Numbered from the stretch's first letter, positions 36,587-46,164 are shown. The stretch: DNA of 46,543 nucleotides from Tepidibacter thalassicus DSM 15285 (GCF_900129915.1 NZ_FQXH01000017.1:1-46543); one strand, 5' to 3'. Notes: a model not told the origin generated them from the letters alone. Made by a program: numbers and translations.

Positions 36587-37543
36587 ATGTGTGTTCAGAT
36601 AGTGATACCTAATTACAATGGATTGAGATATTTACAGAGATGTTTAGATTCAGTTTACAATCAGAATTTTAATGAAGTGGAGTTGATAGTTGTAGATAAT
36701 AATTCTCAGGATAATAGTTGTGAATTTATAAAAAGGAATTATCCTGATGTAAAACTTATAAATCTTTCTAAAAACCATGGCTTTGCTAAAGCTGTAAATG
36801 AAGGGATAAAGTTAGCAAAAGGGGAATATGTTGTTCTTTTAAATAATGATACAGAAGTTGAAAAAGATTGGCTTAAAAATTTAGTTGAATGTATAAAAAA
36901 GGATAAAAAAATATTTTCAGTATCATCTAAAATGATTCAATATAATAACAGGAATTTAATAGATGATGCAGGAGATGAATATACATTGCTTGGTTGGACA
37001 TTTAAAATTGGGGAGGGAGAATCTGTAAATAATTATAATGAAAAAAAAGAAATATTTAGTTCATGTGCAGGAGCAGCTATATATAGGAAAAAAATATTTG
37101 ATGAAATAGGGTATTTTGATGAGAACTTTTTTGCATATATGGAAGATGTAGATATAAGCTATAGAGCAAAAAGCCATGGATATAAAAATATATATTGTCC
37201 TGATGCTGTAGTTTATCATATAGGAAGTGGAACGAGTGGAAGTAGATATAATGAATTTAAAATAAAGCTTTCGGCTAGAAATAATGTATATGTTCCATAT
37301 AAAAATATGCCTTTATTTCAGTTGATTATTAATCTTCCATTTTTATTTTTGGGCTTTTTTATAAAATATTTATTTTTTCTTAAAAAAGGATTTGGAAAAA
37401 CGTATTTAGAGGGATTAAAAGAAGGGATTACTACATTGAATAAAATAGAAAGAGTAAAATACAAAAATAAAAATTTACTTAATTATATAAAAATAGAATT
37501 AGAACTTGTAAAAAATACTTTTAAATATGTATTTTTAAATTGA
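36587..37543 (+). CDS. Family 2 glycosyltransferase (rhamnosyltransferase-like)
   Basis: The product is 318 aa from the ATG at 36587, 6 bases after GGAAGGA; the ATG at 36572 lies within or before that site. Motifs of GT2 are VQIVIPNYNGLRYLQRCLDS, VELIVVDNNSQDNS, GFAKAVNEGIKLAKGEYVVL, then LLNNDTEVEKDW as the DxD equivalent. FDENFFAYMEDVDISYRAKS holds the catalytic ED. A hydrophobic patch (INLPFLFLGFFIKYLFFL) near the C-terminus should hold it at the membrane. The pattern is that of WsaF/WsaD-like and dTDP-rhamnosyl transferases. It is part of the same operon. Confidence 0.85.
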   Translation: MCVQIVIPNYNGLRYLQRCLDSVYNQNFNEVELIVVDNNSQDNSCEFIKRNYPDVKLINLSKNHGFAKAVNEGIKLAKGEYVVLLNNDTEVEKDWLKNLVECIKKDKKIFSVSSKMIQYNNRNLIDDAGDEYTLLGWTFKIGEGESVNNYNEKKEIFSSCAGAAIYRKKIFDEIGYFDENFFAYMEDVDISYRAKSHGYKNIYCPDAVVYHIGSGTSGSRYNEFKIKLSARNNVYVPYKNMPLFQLIINLPFLFLGFFIKYLFFLKKGFGKTYLEGLKEGITTLNKIERVKYKNKNLLNYIKIELELVKNTFKYVFLN

Positions 37544-37554
37544 GGAGAACGATT

Positions 37555-38430
37555 ATGTTATCAATAATAATAGTTAACTATAAAACATATAAACTTACAA
37601 AACAAACTATAAACTCGATAATAGAAAAGGATCATAATTTTAATTATGAAATAATATTAGTAGATAATGCGTCAAATGATGGAAGTGTAGATAAATTAGA
37701 AAGAGAATTTAAACAAAAGATAGATGATAACATAATTAAAATTGTAAAAAATGAAGAAAATCTAGGTTTTTCAAAAGCCAACAATATAGGGATTAAAATA
37801 TCCAAAGGGGAATATATACTTACATTAAATTCAGATACAGTAATAGTAGATGATTGTCTTAGAAAATGTTTAGAATACATAAAAAAAGATAATAATATAG
37901 GAGCTTTAGGATGTAAAGTATTACTTCCGAATGGTAAAATAGATAAGTCTTGTAAAAGAGGATTTCCAACTCCACAGGCTTCTCTTTTTTATATGTTGAA
38001 GTTTGATAGGTTGTTCCCGAATAATGTAAAATTTGGACAGTACAATTTAACTTATCTAAATGAAAATGAAATAAACGAAGTGGATAGTTTAGTTGGTGCA
38101 TTTATGATAGTACCTAAAAAAGTTATAAGCGAAGTTGGGATGTTTGATGAAGATTTTTTTATGTATGGAGAAGATATAGATTGGTGCTACAGAATAAAAA
38201 AAGCTGGATATAAGGTAATATATTATCCAAAAGCTCAAATAATACATTATAAGGGTTCTAGTTCCAGGAAAAAAAGGTTTAAAACAATATACGAATTTCA
38301 CAGAGCTATGTATTTGTTTTACAATAAGCATTATAAAAAAGAATACAGTAATTTAGTTACATTGATTGTTTATTTGGGGATATTATTTAAATTAATATTA
38401 TCTTTATTGTTAAATTTATTCAAAAGATAA
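37555..38430 (+). CDS. Family 2 glycosyltransferase (rhamnosyltransferase-like)
   Basis: The product is 291 aa from the ATG at 37555; TTG 37540 is rejected because the GAGGAG ribosome site lies between it and this ATG. It shows LSIIIVNYKTYKLTKQTINS, EIILVDNASNDGSVDKLE, GFSKANNIGIKISKGEYILT, then LNSDTVIVDDCL and FFMYGEDIDWCYRIKKAGYK. Together these make a standard GT2 enzyme. A membrane-associated C-terminus (LVTLIVYLGILFKLILSLLL) is present. It is similar in plan to the preceding gene, so the two may have arisen by duplication. The donor is likely dTDP-L-rhamnose, given the four rml genes, but the sequence does not prove it. Confidence 0.87.
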   Translation: MLSIIIVNYKTYKLTKQTINSIIEKDHNFNYEIILVDNASNDGSVDKLEREFKQKIDDNIIKIVKNEENLGFSKANNIGIKISKGEYILTLNSDTVIVDDCLRKCLEYIKKDNNIGALGCKVLLPNGKIDKSCKRGFPTPQASLFYMLKFDRLFPNNVKFGQYNLTYLNENEINEVDSLVGAFMIVPKKVISEVGMFDEDFFMYGEDIDWCYRIKKAGYKVIYYPKAQIIHYKGSSSRKKRFKTIYEFHRAMYLFYNKHYKKEYSNLVTLIVYLGILFKLILSLLLNLFKR

Positions 38431-38440
38431 GGATGATTGC

Positions 38441-39844
38441 ATGATAAAAGAAAATCAGAAATACTTAAATAGATTATTAGTATTATTAGATGTAGTATCG
38501 ATAATAATGTCTTTCTTAATATCTTGGTATATAAGATTTGAAAGTGGATTAATAAAAGTTGGGATTGGTCATTTAAGTTTTAAAGAATATATTGTACCTG
38601 TACTTACTGTAATACCTATATATTTAAGTATATATAGTTTTTTAAATTTATACACTATTAGACGATTTAAAAATGTATATGAAGAATTTTTAAATATACT
38701 AATATCTAATATGTTAGGATTATTTATTCTTGCAACAATGTTATTTTTAATTAAACAGGTGCATTATTCTAGGTATTTGCTTTTGATATTTACATTTAAT
38801 ACTATAATTATAACTACTATTGAAAGAGGATTTATAAGGGCTTTTTTAAGAATTATAAGAAAAAAAGGATATAATTTGAAACACTCACTTATTGTGGGTT
38901 GTAGTGAGTTAACTGTAGAATTTTTAAAAAGGATTGAAAGAAACAAGCATTGGGGGTATAGTGTAGAAGGTATATTAGATGATAATAGAAATTTAGGTTA
39001 TAAAGTCAAAGGCATAAATATTATAGGTAAAATTTATGATTTGGAGAGATATTTAGAAGGACATTACATAGATGAAGTCATTATAACTTTAAGTATAAAA
39101 GAATATGAAAAATTAAAATGGGTAATAGGTATTTGCGAAAAAATGGGGGTAAGAACTCAGATAATACCAGATTATTACAAATATATTCCTGCAAGACCTT
39201 ATGTAGAGGAAATAGAGGGACTTCCTATAATAAACATAAGACATGTTCCACTTGATAATATATTTAATAAGACTATAAAAAGATTATTGGATTTAGTAGT
39301 TTCTGTTGTTGCTATTATATTGTTTTCGCCAATTATGATAATTATTTCTGTAATTATAAAATTAACTTCATCAGGGCCTATAATATTCAAACAGGAAAGA
39401 GTAGGGCTTAATAGAAAAATTTTTAATATGTATAAATTTAGATCTATGCGTGTTCAAAAAAAAGAAGAAGAAAAAATACAGTGGACTACTAAAGATGATC
39501 CACGAAAAACTAAATTTGGTTCTTTTATTAGAAAGACAAGCATGGATGAACTTCCTCAACTTTTTAATGTTATAAAAGGAGATATGAGCATTATTGGACC
39601 TAGACCAGAAAGACCTTATTTTGTCGATAAATTTAAAGAAGAAATACCGAAATATATGATAAAACATCAAGTAAGACCGGGAATTACAGGATGGGCACAG
39701 GTAAATGGATTAAGAGGGGATACTTCTATTACAAAGAGAATTGAGTATGATCTTTATTATATTGAAAATTGGAGTATTTGGTTTGATATAAAAATACTTT
39801 GTCTTACTGTGTTTAAGGGTTTTATAAATAAAAATGCATATTAG
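38441..39844 (+). CDS. Undecaprenyl-phosphate sugar phosphotransferase (WbaP/WsaP-like)
   Basis: The product is 467 aa, the enzyme expected to start the glycan by moving a sugar-1-phosphate onto undecaprenyl phosphate. Four membrane helices (residues ~10-125) precede a Rossmann-like CoA-binding fold (HSLIVGCSELTVEFLKRI). Near residue 285 the reentrant membrane helix (LLDLVVSVVAIILFSPIMII) leads to the catalytic domain with FKQERVGLNRKIFNMYKFRS, RKTSMDELPQLFNVIKGDMS, IGPRPERPYFVDKF and RPGITGWAQVNGLRGDT. Full length and complete. In Geobacillus the equivalent WsaP initiates S-layer glycan. AAGGATG precedes the start and the spacing from the previous gene is 10 bases. Confidence 0.92.
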   Translation: MIKENQKYLNRLLVLLDVVSIIMSFLISWYIRFESGLIKVGIGHLSFKEYIVPVLTVIPIYLSIYSFLNLYTIRRFKNVYEEFLNILISNMLGLFILATMLFLIKQVHYSRYLLLIFTFNTIIITTIERGFIRAFLRIIRKKGYNLKHSLIVGCSELTVEFLKRIERNKHWGYSVEGILDDNRNLGYKVKGINIIGKIYDLERYLEGHYIDEVIITLSIKEYEKLKWVIGICEKMGVRTQIIPDYYKYIPARPYVEEIEGLPIINIRHVPLDNIFNKTIKRLLDLVVSVVAIILFSPIMIIISVIIKLTSSGPIIFKQERVGLNRKIFNMYKFRSMRVQKKEEEKIQWTTKDDPRKTKFGSFIRKTSMDELPQLFNVIKGDMSIIGPRPERPYFVDKFKEEIPKYMIKHQVRPGITGWAQVNGLRGDTSITKRIEYDLYYIENWSIWFDIKILCLTVFKGFINKNAY

Positions 39845-39856
39845 GGAGTGATTATA

Positions 39857-40693
39857 TTGAAGATACTTGTTACGGGAGCAAACGGACAGTTGGGGATAGA
39901 TGTTGTAAATAATTTATCTGAAAAGTATGAAGTTATTGGATTAGATGCAAAAGATTTGGATATAACTAATATAGACAATGTGATTAATACAGTTAAAAGA
40001 ATAAGACCTGATATTATAATAAATTCTGCTGCGTATACTAATGTAGATGAATGTGAAGAAAATATTGATTTAGCATATAAGGTAAATGGATTGGGAGCTA
40101 GAAATTTAGCTATATCTAGTTTGGAAAATAATTCTAGAATACTCCATATATCTACTGACTTTGTGTTTGATGGAGAGAAAAATGAGCCTTATATAGAATT
40201 TGACAAACCTAATCCATTGAGTATATATGGAAAATCAAAGCTTGTTGGAGAAAATTTTGTAAAGGATATTTGTCCGAGATATTATATACTTAGAACTGCA
40301 TGGCTTTATGGGAAAAATGGGAATAACTTTGTAAAGACAATGTTAAAACTATCTGAAAATAATAAAACATTAAGAGTAGTTGACGATCAAATAGGAACTC
40401 CAACTTATACGATGGATTTAGTTAAAGTTATAGAGATGATTATAAAAAACGATGCTTATGGAACTTACCATGTTTCTAATGATGGAAGCTGTAGCTGGAA
40501 TGAATTTGCTAAAAAAATATTTGAATTTGGTAATATAGACATAGGAGTACTTCCTATAACAACACAAGAGTTAAATAGACCTGCTCAAAGACCTAAATAT
40601 TCAGTAATGAGAAATTATATGTTAGAGATTGATTTTAATTATTTTATAAGAAACTGGGAAGATGCTTTAATAGAATATTTTATGGAGGTATAA
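39857..40693 (+). CDS. rmlD: dTDP-4-dehydrorhamnose reductase
   Basis: The product is 278 aa. The start is TTG 39857, 8 bases after AGGGAG; the GTG at 39848 overlaps that site and homologues begin at MKILVTGANGQLG. This is the last step of dTDP-L-rhamnose synthesis: NAD(P)H reduction of the 4-keto sugar. Motifs are LVTGANGQLGIDV (cofactor), NSAAYTNVDECEEN, HISTDFVFDGEKNEPYIEFD, and YGKSKLVGE with the catalytic Tyr-Lys. LRTAWLYGKNGNNFVKTML and VVDDQIGTPTYTMDL complete it. Its separation from rmlACB by ten genes is unusual and suggests that glycan genes were inserted within a once compact rml group or collected by modules. Confidence 0.95.
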   Translation: MKILVTGANGQLGIDVVNNLSEKYEVIGLDAKDLDITNIDNVINTVKRIRPDIIINSAAYTNVDECEENIDLAYKVNGLGARNLAISSLENNSRILHISTDFVFDGEKNEPYIEFDKPNPLSIYGKSKLVGENFVKDICPRYYILRTAWLYGKNGNNFVKTMLKLSENNKTLRVVDDQIGTPTYTMDLVKVIEMIIKNDAYGTYHVSNDGSCSWNEFAKKIFEFGNIDIGVLPITTQELNRPAQRPKYSVMRNYMLEIDFNYFIRNWEDALIEYFMEV

Positions 40694-40694
40694 T

Positions 40695-42389
40695 ATGGAA
40701 TATTTAAAGACATATGAAGAATGGTTGAACAATCCTTATTTTGATGAAGAAACTAAAAATGAGCTTTTAAAAATTAAAGATGATGAAAGAGAGATAGAAG
40801 ATAGATTTTATAAAAATTTAGAATTTGGAACTGCTGGACTTAGAGGAGTTATAGGTTCTGGAACTAATAGAATGAATAAATATACAGTGAGAAGAGCGAG
40901 TTTTGCACTTGCAAATTACATAATTAAAAAAGCAGGAGAAGAAGGAAAGAAAAAAGGAGTAGTTATAGCTCATGATAATAGACATAAATCTAGAGAATTT
41001 TGTTTAGAAACTGCAAAAACGATTTCTGCTTGTGGGATAAAAACATATATATTTGATGAACTAAAACCAACTCCTCAACTTTCATTTGCGATTAGATATT
41101 TAAATGCTATATCAGGAGTTGTAATTACTGCAAGTCATAATCCACCTGAATATAATGGATACAAGGTTTATTGGGAAGATGGTGCACAAATTTTACCTGA
41201 TATAGCAAAGGAGATAATAGAAGAAGTAAATAAAATAAATGATTACAGTAAAATACCTACTATTGATGAAAAAGAGGGAATAGATAAAGGACTTATAAAT
41301 TTACTAAATGAAGATATAGATACAGCTTTTATAGAAGCCGTTAAGGAAAAATCTTTGAGAAAAGATATAATAGAGAAAGTATCTGATACATTTAAAATAG
41401 TATTTACACCTCTCCATGGAACGGGAAATAAGCCTATAAGAAAAGTTTTAAGGGAAATAGGGTTTAAAAATGTATTAGTAGTTAAAGAACAAGAAAATCC
41501 TGATCCGAATTTTTCAACAGTTAAATACCCTAATCCAGAGGAAAAGGAAGCATTGAGTTTGGGAATAGAGCTTGCTAAAAGGGAAAATGCTAATATTGTC
41601 ATTGGAACAGATCCTGATTGTGATAGAGTAGGGGTTGCTGTTAAGAATAATGAAGGAGAGTATTTATGTTTAACGGGAAACCAAGTTGGAGCACTTTTAA
41701 CTGATTATATACTTGAAAATTTAAGTAAAAAAGGTAAACTTCCTGATAATGGAGTAATTGTAAAAACTATAGTAACGTCAGAATTGGGAAGTGAAATAGC
41801 TAAAAGTTACAATTTAGAAGTTTTGAATACTTTGACGGGATTTAAATTTATAGGAGAGAAAATAAGGGAGTTTGAAGAAAACAGAGAAAAAACTTATATA
41901 TTTGGATATGAAGAAAGTTATGGATATTTATGTGGAACTCATGCAAGAGATAAAGATGGTGTAGTTTCAGCGATGTTAATTGCAGAAATGGCAGCTTATT
42001 ATTATTCAAAAGGCATGAGCTTGTATGAAGGGTTAATAGAGATTTATAAAAAATACGGATATTATAAAGAGTGTTTAAAATCAATTACTTTAAAAGGTAA
42101 AGAAGGACAACAAAAAATAAATGATATAATAAAGTATTTTAGAGAAACTAATATAGAAGAAGTGAATGATGTTAAAGTAAAGGAATTTAAAGATTATAAA
42201 AAAGGAATAGACAATCTACCTAAGGCAGATGTATTAAAATATATATTAGAAGATAACTCTTGGTTTGCGATAAGACCTTCTGGAACAGAGCCAAAGATTA
42301 AATTTTACTTTGCAGTAGTAGGAAAATCAGAAGAAGATGTTGAATTGAAGTTAAATAACTTAGTAAATTCAGTTATGAAAAAATCCTAA
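40695..42389 (+). CDS. pgcA: Phosphoglucomutase/phosphomannomutase (alpha-D-phosphohexomutase)
   Basis: The product is 564 aa, interconverting hexose 6-phosphate and 1-phosphate; it would feed RmlA with glucose-1-phosphate. The start GLRGVIGSGTNRMNKYTV, the phospho-serine loop TASHNPPEYNGYK (Ser about 147), the metal loop GTDPDCDRVG, the sugar loop TGFKFIGEKI then FGYEESYGYLCG, and the phosphate loop RPSGTEPKIKFYF are all present. It starts one base after rmlD ends and closes the operon; the stop codon lies inside the terminator stem. Since Pgm is also a general enzyme, this could be the cell's main copy, but being last in a glycan operon fits a dedicated supply. Confidence 0.95.
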   Translation: MEYLKTYEEWLNNPYFDEETKNELLKIKDDEREIEDRFYKNLEFGTAGLRGVIGSGTNRMNKYTVRRASFALANYIIKKAGEEGKKKGVVIAHDNRHKSREFCLETAKTISACGIKTYIFDELKPTPQLSFAIRYLNAISGVVITASHNPPEYNGYKVYWEDGAQILPDIAKEIIEEVNKINDYSKIPTIDEKEGIDKGLINLLNEDIDTAFIEAVKEKSLRKDIIEKVSDTFKIVFTPLHGTGNKPIRKVLREIGFKNVLVVKEQENPDPNFSTVKYPNPEEKEALSLGIELAKRENANIVIGTDPDCDRVGVAVKNNEGEYLCLTGNQVGALLTDYILENLSKKGKLPDNGVIVKTIVTSELGSEIAKSYNLEVLNTLTGFKFIGEKIREFEENREKTYIFGYEESYGYLCGTHARDKDGVVSAMLIAEMAAYYYSKGMSLYEGLIEIYKKYGYYKECLKSITLKGKEGQQKINDIIKYFRETNIEEVNDVKVKEFKDYKKGIDNLPKADVLKYILEDNSWFAIRPSGTEPKIKFYFAVVGKSEEDVELKLNNLVNSVMKKS

Positions 42390-42413
42390 GCAAATTTGCT
42401 TAGGATTTTTTTT
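42381..42413 (+). terminator. Terminator of the glycan operon
   Basis: AAATCCTAAGCAAA at 42381-42394 is followed directly by its complement TTTGCTTAGGATTT and more T residues. The pgcA stop codon TAA is part of the left arm. It is the first strong terminator after the operon begins at 25327. Confidence 0.92.
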
Positions 42414-42424
42414 GAAATATAAAT

Positions 42425-42447
42425 GATAAAATGGAATTTGTGAAATA
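42425..42447 (+). promoter_or_regulatory. Conserved block upstream of SecA2 copy B
   Basis: This block matches 21105-21127 in 21 of 23 bases (GATAAAATGGAATTTGTG core) and ends 31 bases before the ATG. The flanking sequence is not conserved, so the block appears to be kept for a reason: a promoter core or a regulator site. Confidence 0.5.
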
Positions 42448-42478
42448 ATAAAGTTAAAAGACAATTAGGAGGAAAAAT

Positions 42479-45403
42479 ATGAAAAGTTTTTTAGGTGGTT
42501 TAATAAATCCTCACGATAGAAAATTAAATCAGCTTAAAAAAAGAGTTGATAAAATACTAGCTTTTGAAGATAAAATAAAAGAATTAACTGATGAAGAATT
42601 AAGAGGTAAAACACAGGAATTTAAAGATAGATTAAATAGTGGTGAAAAACTTGATGATATATTAGAAGAAGCTTTTGCAGTTGTAAGAGAAGCTTCACAT
42701 AGAGTGCTTGGAATGAAACACTTTCCTGTACAGTTAATGGGAGGGATAGTTCTTCATGAAGGAAACATTTCAGAAATGAAAACTGGTGAAGGAAAAACAT
42801 TAGTTGCGACACTTCCGACATATCTCAATGCGCTTACAGGAGAAGGAGTATTTGTTATAACAGTAAATGAGTATCTAGCATCTAGGGATAAAGAGCAGAT
42901 GGGAAAATTACACGAATTTTTAGGGCTTTCCGTTGGACTTATAAAAAGAGGTATGAGTTTACCTGATAAGAAGGAAGCTTATAAATGCGATATAACTTAT
43001 GGGACAAATAGTGAATTTGGTTTTGATTATTTAAGGGATAATATGGCTATATCAAAAGAACATGTTGTTCAAAGAAATTTAAATTATGCAATAATAGATG
43101 AGGTAGATTCAATACTTATAGATGAAGCTAGAACTCCGCTTATTATGACAGGAGAAGCTGGTAGACCTTCTCAATATTATATAACTGTAGATAAATTTAT
43201 AAAATCATTAAAAGAAGAAGATTATGAAAGAGATATAGAAACAAATATAGTCAATCTTACTGAGAGTGGAATGGATAAAGCTGAGAAAGTATTTAATCTT
43301 GAAAATATTGCAGATATAAAAAACACAGAACTTTTACACCATATAAGACAAGGGCTTTATGCAAATTATGTATTTGAAAGAGATAAGGACTATGTTGTAA
43401 GAGATGGAGAAATAATAATAGTAGATAAATTTACAGGAAGATTAGTGCCAGGAAGGAGGTTTAGTAATGGACTTCATCAAGCTATTGAAGCTAAAGAAGG
43501 AGTTGAAATTCAAAAAGAATCAAAAACTGTAGCTATGATTACATACCAAAACTATTTTAGAATGTTCAATAAAATAGCAGGTATGACTGGGACAGCTTAT
43601 ACAGAAAGACAAGAATTTAAAGATATATATGGAATGGATGTTATATGTATTCCAACTAACAAACCTGTTCAGAGAATAGATAAAGATGATTTGGTGTTTA
43701 AAAATAAAGAAGCAAAATTTAAATCTGTAGTAGATGAAGTTGAAAGAAGATATAAAAAAGGACAACCAGTACTTCTTGGAACTATATATATAGATGAATC
43801 TGAAAAGCTCAGCAAATTATTAAATGAGAGAAACATACCTCATAAATTACTTAATGCAAAACAGGACAAAGATGAAGCCGAGATTATATCTAATGCAGGA
43901 CAAATTGGGGCAGTAACTATAGCTACTAATATGGCTGGGCGTGGTACTGATATAAAATTGGGAGATGGTGTTGCTGAACTTGGAGGGTTATTTGTACTTG
44001 GAACTGAAAAGCATGATTCAAGGAGAATAGATAATCAATTAAGAGGTAGATCAGGTCGTCAAGGAGACCCTGGAGAATCTCAATTTTATATATCTTTAGA
44101 AGATAGTTTATTTGATAAAGTAAAACCTGAGGTGATGGTTACTGTAAAAAAACTTGTAGAAAAGTTAGGGTTAAAAGATGATGAAGCTATAGAGGACAAA
44201 TTGGTTTCACAGGCGATTGAAGGAGTTCAAAAGAATGTGGAAATTGCCAACTACAATGCGAGAAAATCTACATTAGAATTCGATCAAATTTTAAACAAAC
44301 AGAGAGAGACTATATACAGTGAAAGAAATAAAATATTAAATGGCGAGGATATGAGTTCATTTATAAAAGATATAATCAAAGACTTTTTAAGTAAGTTAGT
44401 AGACAATTATACTGATATGAGTCCATATCCTGAAGAATGGGATTTGGAAGGATTACAAAAATATTTGAATAAAAATTTGCATTTTAATGATAGAATTGAT
44501 TTTAAAAAGTTGACTTCTGAAGAAATAGAAGATTTGGATAAAGATACGTTAAAGGAAAAAATAATAAAAGAAGCTCTTGATATATATTCTCAAAAAGAAA
44601 AAGAACTTGGAGAAAAGCAGATAAGATATCTTGAAAGGTTAACTTTGATGAAATCAATAGATGAAAAGTGGGTAGATCATTTAGATATGGTAGATCAGTT
44701 AAGACAGGGTATAGGATTTCAAGCTATAGGAGGAGAAAAACCGATAAGGGTATTTAATAGAGAGGCATTTAATTTATTTGAAAATATGTTAAATCAAATA
44801 AAAGAATTGACAGTAAAATCTATGTTTTTATTAGTAGGTATAACTGATATGGATAAAGAAGAACAAAAGAGAAATGATATTCAGCGAATTCAGTTTTTTT
44901 CTAATCAATCTGATGAAGTATCTTTTGATTTATCATTAAAAGGATATAAAAAAGATAAGGTAAATGCAGAATTAGTATTTAATAGGGATAGAAACAATGT
45001 TATTTCATTAGAGTTACCTGTAAAAGATGAAAAGGTAAAGGTGGCTATATCAAGACCGGATAACGGTTGGACAAATGGGTTGTATGAGTTGGTTTTGTTA
45101 TTTGAAAAAAATAACATAATACTTCCTTTTATGCTTGTAGATGAGTATAAAGATTATGAAGATGAGTTGAGAATAAGAGTTGAGTTAAATATAAAACAAG
45201 ATGATTCTGTAGAAATGTTAGGTGAACTTGTATATTTGGAAGAAGATGAAGTTGTAAAAAGTTTGCCTGTGAAAATCAAGCAGTCAGGAGTTTACACTAT
45301 TGGGCTTAAGAAGAAAGATAAAACTTGGAAAAAAGGAAAGTATGAATTTAGAATTACGGCATTTGATAGAGTTGTTTTTAGGAAATATTTATTAATAAGT
45401 TAA
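42479..45403 (+). CDS. secA2: SecA2-type preprotein translocase ATPase with C-terminal beta-domain extension (copy B)
   Basis: The product is 974 aa, a close paralogue of the gene at 21185; the two align from MKSFxGGLINPHDRK without gaps through the ATPase core. Walker A is MKTGEGKT at 101-107; IIDEVDSILIDEARTPL, ATNMAGRGTDIKLG and RGRSGRQGDPGES are intact. The canonical part ends near 782. The C-terminal extension is ~190 residues, with two of the beta domains (DNGWTNGLYELVLLF, then KKGKYEFRITAFDRVVF); the first domain of copy A is absent, which accounts for the ~126-residue difference. Again there is no zinc tail. AGGAGG precedes the start. It sits before its partner gene and an SLH S-layer gene, so it likely exports that or related proteins (inference). 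Confidence 0.92.
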   Translation: MKSFLGGLINPHDRKLNQLKKRVDKILAFEDKIKELTDEELRGKTQEFKDRLNSGEKLDDILEEAFAVVREASHRVLGMKHFPVQLMGGIVLHEGNISEMKTGEGKTLVATLPTYLNALTGEGVFVITVNEYLASRDKEQMGKLHEFLGLSVGLIKRGMSLPDKKEAYKCDITYGTNSEFGFDYLRDNMAISKEHVVQRNLNYAIIDEVDSILIDEARTPLIMTGEAGRPSQYYITVDKFIKSLKEEDYERDIETNIVNLTESGMDKAEKVFNLENIADIKNTELLHHIRQGLYANYVFERDKDYVVRDGEIIIVDKFTGRLVPGRRFSNGLHQAIEAKEGVEIQKESKTVAMITYQNYFRMFNKIAGMTGTAYTERQEFKDIYGMDVICIPTNKPVQRIDKDDLVFKNKEAKFKSVVDEVERRYKKGQPVLLGTIYIDESEKLSKLLNERNIPHKLLNAKQDKDEAEIISNAGQIGAVTIATNMAGRGTDIKLGDGVAELGGLFVLGTEKHDSRRIDNQLRGRSGRQGDPGESQFYISLEDSLFDKVKPEVMVTVKKLVEKLGLKDDEAIEDKLVSQAIEGVQKNVEIANYNARKSTLEFDQILNKQRETIYSERNKILNGEDMSSFIKDIIKDFLSKLVDNYTDMSPYPEEWDLEGLQKYLNKNLHFNDRIDFKKLTSEEIEDLDKDTLKEKIIKEALDIYSQKEKELGEKQIRYLERLTLMKSIDEKWVDHLDMVDQLRQGIGFQAIGGEKPIRVFNREAFNLFENMLNQIKELTVKSMFLLVGITDMDKEEQKRNDIQRIQFFSNQSDEVSFDLSLKGYKKDKVNAELVFNRDRNNVISLELPVKDEKVKVAISRPDNGWTNGLYELVLLFEKNNIILPFMLVDEYKDYEDELRIRVELNIKQDDSVEMLGELVYLEEDEVVKSLPVKIKQSGVYTIGLKKKDKTWKKGKYEFRITAFDRVVFRKYLLIS

Positions 45404-45429
45404 TAAAAACAGAAGGGAGAAAAGTATCG

Positions 45430-46098
45430 ATGGGTAATAAAGAGATAAATATAACAAAATTAATGGAAGAATATATGTGGTTTAGGTATTTGCCTGAAAC
45501 TACTTATAAAACTTATATAATGATAGGACATTTACAAAATGAAGATTTAAGAGGAGAAGAAGCGAGTAAGAAGTTATTGACTTCGCATTTTGAAATCAAG
45601 CACGAAACAGGACAATTAAAAGAAGAAAAGGAGAGAGTATTGCAAAAAATAGGGCATAAATATCCGACTAATAGGTTAGAGGATTTAGAGCTTCTTTTGA
45701 GTTATAGACTTATAAAAGTAGTAAAAGATGAAGATGGGAATTTAGTTTATTTGTATAATATTCCAATACCAAAACCAGAAGAAGTATTAAATTTAGATCA
45801 AGAGGAAAAAAGTATTTTAGAGAATATTAGATTTGAGTTTAAACATCAAGATGCATTTAACAGTATTTTGACGTTAATTTTAAATAGTAATGGTAATTTG
45901 ATGACTACATTAGATAATATTCACGATGTTACAAAAGTAAAGCATTCTGATATTAAAGAAGTATTAGATTATCTAGTGAAAGAGGGATCGATTAAAGTAA
46001 AAGCAGATAAAGATGTAAAGCAGTTGAGAAAGAGTGATAAAATATATATAAATATAGATAAAGATGTATTTGAGAAAAAGAGATTTATAATAGATTAA
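45430..46098 (+). CDS. SecA2-linked partner protein, winged-helix-like C-terminus (copy B)
   Basis: The product is 222 aa, 26 bases after the secA copy B stop and preceded by AAGGGAG. It is clearly paralogous to 24531-25202: EEYMWFRYLPETTYKTYIMI against EYLWSRYLPETTFKMYVMVG, and PIPKPEEVLNLDQEEKSILE against PVPRPEEVLNLDEEELTILE. It has no signal peptide or membrane segment. The last ~70 residues (TTLDNIHDVTKVKHSDIKEV, LDYLVKEGSIKVKA) have a winged-helix look and end with a beta-like KIYINIDKDVFEKKRFII. Conserved twinning with SecA2 suggests that they act together. Possible roles are export chaperone, SecA2 adaptor or feedback regulator. Family not recognised. Confidence 0.8.
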   Translation: MGNKEINITKLMEEYMWFRYLPETTYKTYIMIGHLQNEDLRGEEASKKLLTSHFEIKHETGQLKEEKERVLQKIGHKYPTNRLEDLELLLSYRLIKVVKDEDGNLVYLYNIPIPKPEEVLNLDQEEKSILENIRFEFKHQDAFNSILTLILNSNGNLMTTLDNIHDVTKVKHSDIKEVLDYLVKEGSIKVKADKDVKQLRKSDKIYINIDKDVFEKKRFIID

Positions 46099-46127
46099 AA
46101 GACCTATTTCAATAGGTCTTTTAATTT
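46097..46127 (+). terminator. Terminator after SecA2 module B
   Basis: AAAAGACCTATT pairs with AATAGGTCTTTT across a 2-base loop, followed by AATTTT. Both SecA2 modules are thus two-gene units closed by a terminator. Confidence 0.9.
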
Positions 46128-46164
46128 TGCCATAAATTACCTCGATATTGTAACACTTCTGTAA

